Shown piece by piece: positions 54,625-64,000 of a stretch of 64,000 nucleotides of DNA (position 1 is the first letter of the stretch; each line of letters begins with the position of its first letter). The notes under the pieces were generated by a model, which was not told the origin of the DNA, searched no databases, and worked only from the letters and a program-made list of their open reading frames with translations. The position numbers and the translations under genes were made by a program. Origin of the DNA: Caenorhabditis elegans (Eukaryota > Nematoda > Chromadorea > Rhabditida > Rhabditidae); contig NC_003282.8 of assembly GCF_000002985.6 (NCBI RefSeq), forward strand, positions 2,976,001-3,040,000, written 5' to 3'.

Positions 54625-55100
54625 CTGGGAGCTAGGCGAGGCCTCTCTACATGGAAATGACCGCTGAGCCCGGAAAGTGCTCCAAGGGGGTTTTTTGCAG
54701 AGTTTTGACGGTTTTTAGATGGTTTTGGGGTCAAAGAATGTTTTGGGAGCTTTTTGGAATTTTTCAAATGTTTAGAAAAAAGTGTTTTTTTTTCGATATT
54801 TTTGGGTCAAAAAATTGCACGATTTTTTACACCGTTAAACACTTTAAAATTCTTTAAAATCTATAAAAAACTGCCCTTTTGGGCAATTTTACGGCTCTTT
54901 AAAACCAGAAATTTTGATCTGAAAAGTTCCAAACTTGTAAAGCTTCTCCAAAACGGGGGTTTTCCAGATTTTCGGCAATTTTTCAGGTTGTTTACAATTG
55001 AATAAACATTCTGAAAGCTTTTCAGAACTTCAATCTAAAAAAAAGTTTTGAAAAAAAAAATCTGAAAAAAAATTTTACCCAAAAAGTATTCAGATTATTT
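54625..55100. other. Intergenic
   Basis: AT-rich; nothing recognised. Confidence 0.4.
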
Positions 55101-55104
55101 TAGC

Positions 55105-55406
55105 CACGTGGTCGCTGGCTGTCCTTTTGCATAATTTTGAAGCAAACGCGCCTCATTGAGAATTAACGTTGGCGCCAACTCTCGCTATCCATTGGGCGTG
55201 AGAGACGCAGATACTACTTTTTTCTCTGGACGTGAAAAACGCCAAGAATAACCGTTTTGCCGTCTGCGTCTCTTCTTTCACACGCTATTTTGGCTGTGGA
55301 CGAGGAATTCTCCTCTTCCAGGATTTTCTAGGCCATTTTCTCAAATTTTCTCAAGTTTTCTCGTCCGCGAGAAAACGTGAATTTTGAGACAGCCAGCGAG
55401 CACGTG
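55105..55406. mobile_element. 300-bp palindrome, CACGTGGTCGCTGGCTGTC ends
   Basis: CACGTGGTCGCTGGCTGTCC at the left and GACAGCCAGCGAGCACGTG at the right. Inner GAGACGCAGATAC and GTCTGCGTCTCTTC arms. It shares the CACGTG end and GAGACGCAG motif with the shorter MITE family but is distinct in sequence. Confidence 0.85.
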
Positions 55407-55489
55407 TTTTAGCTTCCAAAAGCTTGCCAGATTCTAGTTACCCTTGAAAAAAACTATAAAAAATGTTAAAATTCCCTTCCTTGGAGCCG

Positions 55490-56045
55490 TTTCCCGTCAG
55501 AAATTGCGAAAAAACTGAAGCTACAGTACTCCTTAAAGGCGCATACCCTCTTTTTCTCGGATTTCATTCGAAATTTTTTTCGAAACCTATGTAGTTGTGT
55601 GTAAATTGGAAAATTTCAAAACTTGATGACTAATCGCTTTAAAACACAATTTCGAAATTATATCAATGGGTCTCGCCGCTAAAAAATGAATTTTTCAATA
55701 TAATTTCGTATATGTGCCTTTAAAAATCGAAAATACGGTAGCTGGGGTCTCGACACGAAAAATTCGTGTTAATTGTGAAATGGTGTGTCACTTTTTGCAC
55801 TTTTCATCACTTTTTGCACTTTTCATTTTTCTTAGTTTTCGATAAAAATACAAAAATTCTAACAAAAACTACCAAAGTAATAAAAGTTTGAAAATTACAG
55901 TACTCCTTAAAGGTGCACACCTTTTCGAATTTAACAAAATCAATCGTTTCGAGACCCTAGCTACCGTAGTTTTGCAGGAATCTACAGTAATCTAGGTGCA
56001 TAGTGACGTTTTTTTTATCGTGGCGAGACCCATAATCGTATACTT
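55490..56045. repeat. GTACTCCTTAAAGGCGCA element fragments
   Basis: CTACAGTACTCCTTAAAGGC at about 55,512 is a solo arm. A fuller inverted pair runs from TACGGTAGCTGGGGTCTCGA (55,735) to TCGAGACCCTAGCTACCGTA (about 55,952). CCTCGCCGC / GGCGAGACC fragments are mixed in. Confidence 0.7.
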
Positions 56046-56756
56046 TTTATTTTTTTTGCAGCAGAAAACGCAATGAGAACACTAGTAATTTCGAAAGTAT
56101 CCCATTTCATTCCCCGTTTTTTTTTTGCATATTTCATGTTTCCGGTTCGTCCGCCCGAGAGCATTTTGTGTTGTCATCATCAAGTTTGTAAACTCTTGCG
56201 AAGAAATTCCAATCTCAATAGAAAACAACAAGGAAAAAAGAGCACCTGTGTTGTGGCTGAGCTGGATAAATTGCTCAAATTCCACACTATCTCTTTTTGA
56301 TATCACATGTGTGTGTATGTGTGTTCTCCTAAAGATTTCCAGAGGTCATAGGATTTTCGGTTTTTTTTTTGAAAATTTAGGAAATTTTAAAAAAAAGTTG
56401 GTTTTAAAAAATCCGGAAATTTTTGGTTAAGATTAATTTTTTTCGAATTTTTTAAAAGTAAAATAATTTTTTTTTGTTTTTGAAAATGGGAAATTTTATA
56501 TTTTTCTGGATTATTCTTATAGTTAATCGAAAATTCAGGGTTTTTGAAACCGAAAAACTTTTTTTAAATCACCGAAATTTCGTATTTTTCGATTTTTTTT
56601 CTAAATATAAATTAAATTTTTTTTTTGGGAAACAAAAAATTGTCAATTTTCAATTAAAAAAAACCATTTTTCGAATTTTGCAGTTTTTTCTATAAAAAAA
56701 ATTGTTCGGAAATCTGATTGGAATTTCGTTTTTTCTAAAATAAAACAAAAGAAACT
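56046..56756. other. Intergenic, downstream of eel-1
   Basis: 56,050-56,320 is unique with balanced composition but no splice-supported frame. 56,330-56,750 is AT-rich. Confidence 0.35.
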
Positions 56757-57192
56757 GTTGTATAGGAGGTGGATTTTCTTGGCGAAACTTTTGAGAAAAA
56801 ATAGTTCACAATAAAACTTGAAACCACACACACACATAAACGGGGATACACAATAATAAATTGGGCGGATGGGGGAGGTCAGGAGACAATTGAAAAATGA
56901 ATAGTATATGATCGGGGGAAGGCTAAAAAGCTCAGAAATCAAGCCGGGATTGGTTGGGAGGAGGACGGGAAATAATATGAGGGGAATTTGAATATTATGG
57001 ACAATAAAACAAACGTTAAAAAATAAACATAGAGAGAGAGAGAGAGAGAGACCAAAAAGTCTGTTTTTAAAGTGCATAATGTTAACGGGGACCACGTATC
57101 AGGGAAAATAAGAGAAGCTTTAAGAAACGAAAAAAAAAAAATAAAAAATATCGGGAATAATTATTCCAGAATTGGTGTATACAGAGGGAGAT
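56757..57192 (-). other. eel-1: Candidate eel-1 3' UTR
   Basis: Directly downstream of the eel-1 stop. Unique, pyrimidine-rich in the gene's sense, with (CT)n at 57,031-57,050. No strong AATAAA complement identified, so the end is uncertain. Confidence 0.5.
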
Positions 57193-60100
57193 TTAGGCGA
57201 ATCCAAAGCCTTCTGTGCATTCACGAATTGCCAAGAGAAGTGATTGACGTAGCTTTTCGTATGACTCGTATTGCGGTAAATCCAGTTGATTGAAGCTGAA
57301 AACGAACAGGGATTTTATTTTTTTAAACTGGAAGGTAACTTTTTAAAAAATATTTAAATTCCCGATGTTTCGGGCTTTTTCAATGAAAAATTGAGATTTT
57401 TGTCATTTTTAAGGCTTTTTTTGCCTTAAATTTTCGAGGTTTTTTCACATTGTTCGGACTTTTTGGGGAAAATTTATTTTTAAAACTGAAAGGAGCATTT
57501 TTGAAAATTTTCAAATTTTTATTTTTTAATTAAAAAACTTCAAATTTTTTGAACGATGTTTCGATATTTTTAGGAACAAATTTATCAAAAAATTCGAATT
57601 TTCCCCGAAAAAAAATCGATAGAATTACACAGAAAATTGCTAATTTTATTGCGAAAATATTTTTTTTAAAGCATTTTCCGTAAATTTTTGAAATTTCACA
57701 TATTTCATCAGAAACAGTAATTTTTTTCGCAAATTTGATATTTTTCTTTGAAAAAATCGATAAATTTAGTTTTTTTTTCTTGAAAATTGCCAATTTTCAA
57801 GCCATTTCATTTGTGGAAAATGTGCTTTTTAACCAATGGAATATGGTAAAAAAATATCGAAAAATTAAGCATGTTATCGTATATTTTTTAAAATTTTTTG
57901 CTAAAATTCCCAAAATCTCACCAAGTATGAGCAGCTGGAAGTCTGTCTCCACCACGGCTATCCATGTGAATACTAAACTTTTGTACTCCGTTCATGCCTT
58001 CCAGTGAAGCGAATCCTTGCAGTGGCACCTAGAAAAACTGAATTTATTGCAAAAATACACTTATTTCTAGCTGAAATCTCTATATACCTTCGATGTTCCG
58101 GTAACAAATTGCAGGAATTTCGCCTTATCCTCCTTCTCAAACGATCGAAGTGCTCTCCAGAACCATTGAATATGCGTCGACGTCTTCTGGAATCCCTTGT
58201 AATCCGTATTCGCCGCCATATCATCAATATCAACAGTCGGAAGTCCAGATATCAGCAGTTCAAGCTCTTGCTCATTAAACATCGATATCAGATCTTTCGG
58301 AATGATCTCATAGAATCCGGTGAGGAACGCGTCGAGCTGCTTCCGAATCGATCCGGTCATCTTCATCTGGCACACGAGCTTCACATACTCGTCCTTGTTC
58401 GCATCGTTCACCTCAATCTTCCTGCCGTTCGGTTTCAGGTCTCGAACCGATCGAACTCCAAACTCTTCGACTTCTGTGGAGAATGTCAGATCAAGAGCCA
58501 GGTCGTCAATCGGATTTTGAAGCAAAAAGTCCAGCGATTTGAAGAACGCCGGATCCTCACTTTCCAGGTCTTGATAACGGACTGGTAGGTTGAGAATATG
58601 CTTGTAGAAGGCTCGAGTGAAATAGCAATCGAGATATTTGTGCTCGAACACCGATTTCGCGATGAGACGACCGACGAATTTGAAATAATCAAGATGCTCC
58701 GGATTGATGTAGGAAGCCTTATTGATCATATAGGTGACCATATCTCCTGGTGCAGTGATGAATAGAGCGTAATTTGGATTGAAGATCTCTCTTGTGATCA
58801 CTGAGAACCACTCTCGGAGCAGACCACCCGCATCCTGGCCCTCTTCTCCTTGGAAAATGATGTAGAATCGATTCTTCCATTCAGATGGTCGGAGACGGAA
58901 AAGCTCGCGGAATGAATCAGAGAACACACGATTTCGGGACACTTGAACTGAGACATCGTTGCGACGGTAGCGAGGCATTCTGGAATTACTTTTCAACAAT
59001 TTTACACAACTGAAACACAGAAAAACTTACGATGGCTCCAACTTGGTGAGTTCCTTGCGGAAATACTTTCTCTTCACATCGAAATCCAACAACTTTGGGA
59101 ATTGTGTCAAAATGGCGAATGGTCCACCAGCCGAAAGAACCGCGTTGTTCTGTCGAAGAGCTTGATTGAGAACTTGACGATGCTTCTCCGCGAACTCGAT
59201 GAGCTTGGCAGTATCCGGATCCAAATCTTCACGAAGACCATCATGAGAAACCGATGAAGCGACAGCAGCAGCAGCAGACGATGACGCCGCTTGACTCTCC
59301 TTCCGTTTAGCTTCGGCATCCTTGGCCTTGAGCTTATTCTGTTGAGAAGCGTGTACCAGGAAGAAGGCTTCTGCTGCTGGTTGGAGAGCCAAAACTGCAT
59401 GAGGATCGGAGGCTTTACCCAATCGAAGAAGACACTCTGAAAGTGAGTTCCAGAGGCTTTCAAGAGAGGATAGTCGTTCCGAGATTCGTGGTTCTTCATC
59501 GTTAACCTCTTCAAGCTCGGCTGCTGGTTCGGGTACTTCATTGTTCTCAACCGGGGCGTCTGGAGCTGCTGGAGCAGTTGGAGCAGTAGCAGGAGCTGCT
59601 GGAGCAGCTGGAGCCGATGTCGATGGCGTTTCCTTCTCCTTCAACTTCTTCTCCGCATCCTTCGCCCGTTTTGCCTTATCCTTCCGAATTGCCTTCATAT
59701 GATTCCGAACCTTGACAAGAGTCTGCAGAGCACTCAGAAGAGCATACTGCGCTCCTCCCTTATCCGTGAGCACAGTGACCGCAGGAAGCTGTAGTTCTTT
59801 GCACGAGCTCATCTGCAGACGCATGTTCTGATCTCCATCGATAACCAGTCGTTCTCCATCAAATCGTCCAGTTGCAACGCGTCCAGCTGCACTGGTATCC
59901 ACCACAAGTTGAGCTGTTTTCGATGATGTCGGTTGATCGGACGGCGCCACAGACGACACTTCTTCCTTCTTCTGTGCCTCATCCAACTCGACAATCAAAC
60001 GATCGACTTGAGGAAGAAGCTCACCACCCAGCTTGGAAACCGCAAGGAAGAGGTGTTCGTAGATGTCGACGGAGGTAGAATCGGACAAAGATCTCATCGC

Positions 60101-63100
60101 TTCTGAGAGGATCGTTAGACCATCAGCGAGTCCTTCTGTACTGCATGAGCCGGTCGTCATGACTTGAATCACGAATTCCAACTTTTCAGCCAGCGGCTTT
60201 CTCGATTCATCGTTTCCTAACAATTTCAATGTATCCATAGGAAGTGTTACCATAATTTGGCTAGCCACTTTGAGCACTTTCTCCTTCAACGGTGATTTCG
60301 CCATGATCGGCTTGCGAAGTGAATTGAGCATCTGACCGAGTGGGCATTCTTCAAGTTGCTGCTCGGGCGTCGCTGTCCAATCCTTGCTCTTCGGCACTTT
60401 TGTCGTATTCTGCACCATTGTCCAGAATTGAGCAAACGAGGGAGCTTGTTTCGGAGTATCCGTCGGCTTGGCTCCATGACGAAGAATCAATGGAAGGAAG
60501 TTTCCAGGATAAGCACGAGCAATATTCGCGAGAAGATCCAGAATGTTCTTGCACATTGGAATTGCGAGCATCGAATGAATCGAGATTTTCTGGGCATTTT
60601 CGGAGATTCGGATGGCTCTTTCGTTGTGACCAACTCCGGATACAGCGATCGAGTCCAGCCAGGCAGGAACGTTTGAGAGAATCTGAAAAAATGATATAAT
60701 TTGTTTTTTTTTTCATTTTAAATGGGCAATGCCAATTTTCATAATGAGACCTCTAGAAAAATTCACTTTTTTTTTTCGAAAAAAAACCAATTTCAGATAA
60801 ATTCTAAATTTTGACTACTTAATCGAATTCAGCTCTATATTTTTGCAATTTTTCTCAAGTTTATCTACGTTTAGCTTTATTCTTGAAAATTAGCTGAATT
60901 CGAATTCAGCTCTTTTTCTGCTAATTTTCTCGTAATTTTCATTTATTTAATAGGCTCAAGATACCAAAATTCATAATAAGACCTCTAGAAAAAGTCACAA
61001 TTTTTAAATTTGACATTTTCCATGGAATTTGGCTAGTTTTCAGCTAAATTAAGCTTCTTTTTTTTTGGAATTTATTTCAATTTATTTTCAGCCATTTTCT
61101 GGAAATTTTGCTATATTTTTTTGCCATTTTTCTCAAAAATTTTAATGCTTTTTTTGTTGAAATTTTAGCTAAATTTCTGCTAAATTTAACAATTTTCTCG
61201 GAATTTTCTGAAAAATTGTAAATTACCTCCTCATCATCAGTATTCGCTTCACTGGCCTTGTCCAACAACGCTAGAAGACACCAAACAATGAAATCGCACG
61301 TCGTTTGATTAACACAAGCACTTCGAAGAACTTTCTGTAGACGTGTATGCGGAACACGATTATTGTCGACCAAATAGAGAAGGCACAGCGTGAGAATTGA
61401 CTCGCGATCCAGCAAATGCGGTTGATCTGGTGGAGCTTGAATCGCATTTCCAGCATTTTGTCCGACTGATGGCCCGGCGTTGGCGGCTGAAATAATTTCG
61501 TTTATCAAATATTTATCAGTGAGAAATTGGAAAAATACGCATTTTTCGGATATTTTTTGGAATTTCTTTTCAAATTTCCTGATTTTCCTGAAACTCCTGA
61601 AAAGTCTAAAATAGATGGAAATGTGTCAATTTTCTAACGAAAAATAGTGGGAAATCTCTTAAATTAAGGTTTAAAAAAAATCGTAGAAAACTGAATTTTT
61701 ACATTAAAAACTCGAGGAAAATCAGGATTTTCGGGTAGAAATCGATAAAAATCAGTGGTATTTTCAATTATTTAATAGAAAAATTGAAATTTCTATTAAA
61801 AAATTGCTGAAAATCGGTACAGGAAAAACTTTTAAAATCAGGGATTTCCAATCAATAAAATAGTTTTTTTAAAATAAATATTTCTCCACTAACCGGCTCT
61901 CGCATTAGTTCTTGCTCTGACTGTTCCGATTGCACCAGGCGCACCACCGACTCCACCACGGAACAACAAACGATGATAACGAAGCATATTCGGCTCGACG
62001 TGTTGTGCTCTTGCTCGGCGAGCCTCGTTCTGCATATCAGCCGGCAATCCGGCAAGCTCTGCATCGTCCATTTCCGCGAGAACCTGTGCTCGTTCGTTGG
62101 CTGGCAACGACGCTATCACAGCCGCACCATCCATCTCCACAACCGGCGCTGGTGGCGCATTTTGTCTTCTCTGCTGCTCCTCGGCTTCACGTAGACGCCT
62201 CTCATGCTCGGCGAGCACTTCTTCTTGCAACTCTGGTGGTAGAGCATTCAAAAACACTGGATCTATCGGCTCAACGAGTGGAACTACTGCAGCTGCCGGT
62301 TGTTCGGCTTGACCTTCTCCTTGTGCAGCTTCTCCTCCTGCTGGAGCATTTGGATTCACAGCAACTGGTTGAGCAGCTGGAACTGGTCTTGAAGCTCGTT
62401 CAGCTCTCTGTTGTCGTTGATAATCCCGAATCACTTCAGCTCGCATCTCCTCTGGAAGCGCGGCAAGGAACGCTGGATCGACGCCATCTGGTATAATAAT
62501 ATCTCCTAAGATAGCACGGAACTCCTCAGGCATCACATTTTCTTCTGGAGCTTGAGCTGGAGCATGTTCAACAGCGCCTTCATACGGAAGAGTATCATCA
62601 TTATCTTGAATTTCAGGTACATGATCCTCAACGGCTTGTCGCTCAACATCCTCAATCTCTTCAGTTCCAGCAACAGATGAAGCTGCGGTGGCAGCAGATG
62701 ACTGTGGAGCTTCTGCAGCACCATCATCTTCTCCGACCTCCATTGGTTCTTCCTCGATGTGCTGATCCTCCGATGCTTGATCTTCAACTTGAGCAGCTGC
62801 AGGAGTTGTCAACGTATCATCTCCCCGCGTCGAAGCATTCGGTGCAACCGACTCTGAAACGGTATTCGTCGTATTCGTTGCAGCCGGAGTTGCAAGCCCA
62901 ATCTCTTCAGGAGCCGGAGCCGGAGCATCTGGGCTCGCTGGAGAATCACTTTGCTCAGCAGATGGAGCTGGAGCAGGTGCCTCGGCAGCCTTCTTCTTAT
63001 CTTCAGCGGCCTTCTTCGCGGCTTCAGCGTCCTTCTTGGCTTTTGCCTTGATTTCGGCTTCCTTTTTGATTTGAGCTTCACGTGCCGCGTGGATCTTGTT

Positions 63101-64000
63101 GAGGTGTGAATTGACGATAACGGTGACGAAACGACTGGATACTGGCTCCATTGAAAGACTATAAGATTCTAGACGCTCTAAGCATGTTGGAACTTGACTG
63201 GCACGGATGTCACGACGTTCATCACGATCCTGGAAAGAAAATTTTGTGGAAAATTGTTGCTTACACTAAAAATTCGAGGAACAATTCAAATTTTTATATT
63301 TAGGAAAATTGCTGAAAATCAATAAATTTCTTTTTTAATTGTGTAAATTGAGAGAAAATTGCTGAAAATTCTTCGTTTTAAACCGAAAAATATCCAAGTT
63401 TATGTGAAAAATTGCATTTTTTCACTAATAGTTCGAAGAAACTCTGAAAATCTGGGAATGTTAAATGAAAACTGTCTAGTGCGCTGAATGGTAGCTTTCA
63501 TTCAAAATTCTCAGATTTTCCTTGATTCCTACCAAACTTTTAGTGCAAAAACTCAATTTTCAACTTTTTTTAAACTTAAATCTAGTGATTTCCCTCCAAT
63601 TTCGAGAAAAATCGATATTTCCGGCAGTTTTAGACTGGTTTTTCATTAATTTTCTTCCAATTTTTACAGTTTAAAAAATTTGCGCAATCCCTACCCCGGT
63701 ATTGTAGGATCTGTAGGCTCCGCTTCTCGAGAAAGCAACATTCGACGGTCGAATATCAAAGATATGATCGAAGAACGATGTGTGCACTCCTCCGTCTCCA
63801 TGTGTAGTCGTTCCACGAACAAGCATCCGTCCCGCGGGCAGCTCTCCCATTCGAATTCCACGAGAAATCGCTTCCAGCTCACGAGCTTCTGTCGTCGTTC
63901 GGCGGATCGCGTTCTGACGATGAAGACTGCTTCGTGTATGCATTTGCAGAATTTCCGCGCGAATATTCGTGTTCGGACGACGAGAAACATCGTTTTCAGC
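57193..64000 (-). CDS. eel-1: EEL-1, HUWE1-type HECT E3 ubiquitin ligase, C-terminal part
   Basis: Seven exons join in phase: 63695-64000 (open at the window edge), 61894-63229, 61227-61486, 59031-60682, 58088-58979, 57922-58028 and 57193-57295 (TAA), about 1551 residues. Exon 61894-63229 has an Ala/Glu-rich, low-complexity stretch, then HUWE1-type ubiquitin-binding motifs ([15 protein letters not shown] near 62,470 and [13 protein letters not shown] near 62,255). Next comes [19 protein letters not shown], then a helical scaffold. The last 370 or so residues are a complete HECT domain, from [20 protein letters not shown] to the active-site motif LPAAHTCFNQLDLP and ending ECTEGFGFA. The enzyme passes ubiquitin from its active-site Cys to substrates. 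From memory, EEL-1 acts on SKN-1 in the embryo and in neuronal development. The catalytic Cys codon is split by the last intron. The N-terminal part lies beyond position 64,000. Confidence 0.95.

Noticed and set aside
56073..56430. Short frames on both strands downstream of eel-1
   Set aside because: No supported splice sites, and composition is compatible with UTR or intergenic DNA.

Overview
The window is nematode nuclear DNA. It is AT-rich, with very short (about 45-50 nt) spliceosomal introns ending in TTTTCAG, palindromic MITEs throughout, and arrays built on TTAGGC-like units. Three genes are recognisable from encoded protein: lad-2 (L1CAM-like), lin-22 (Hairy/E(spl) bHLH) and eel-1 (HUWE1-type HECT E3). 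From memory all three lie on the left part of Caenorhabditis elegans chromosome IV, so the window is most likely C. elegans or a very close relative. Gene models were assembled by hand from splice signals and reading phase. No alignment or expression data were available.

Layout. Positions 1-2398 (minus) hold the 5' end of lad-2, running off the left edge. Positions 2.4-10 kb are repeat-filled intergenic DNA. Positions 11,598-32,892 (minus) hold a 19-exon gene for a 994-residue acidic, P/Q-rich protein with an AT-hook-like motif. Its long introns carry palindromic elements, GC-rich islands and a fresh 686-bp tandem duplication. Positions 33,665-35,199 (minus) encode a small secreted Cys-containing protein. 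Positions 36,703-38,278 (plus) encode a 166-residue basic protein whose intron holds three decayed copies of its own second exon embedded in telomere-like repeat. Positions 38.4-43.7 kb are intergenic, ending in a telomere-like block just upstream of lin-22 (43,740-46,215, plus). Positions 47,628-52,932 (minus) encode a secreted 536-residue protein that I identify as the worm counterpart of NDNF. Positions 53-57 kb are intergenic. Positions 57,193-64,000 (minus) hold the last seven exons of eel-1, with ubiquitin-binding motifs and the complete HECT domain.

The genes do not form an obvious pathway or operon. lad-2, the NDNF-like gene and the small secreted gene encode extracellular proteins. 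lin-22 and probably the 994-residue gene encode nuclear regulators. eel-1 encodes a ubiquitin ligase. The most unusual material is in the non-coding DNA: exon fragments amplified with telomere-like repeat, an 8-bp-target-site micro-hAT element nested in another palindrome, a MITE inserted in a MITE of its own family, an 800-bp hairpin next to a stop codon, and a 34-bp minisatellite open in all three frames.
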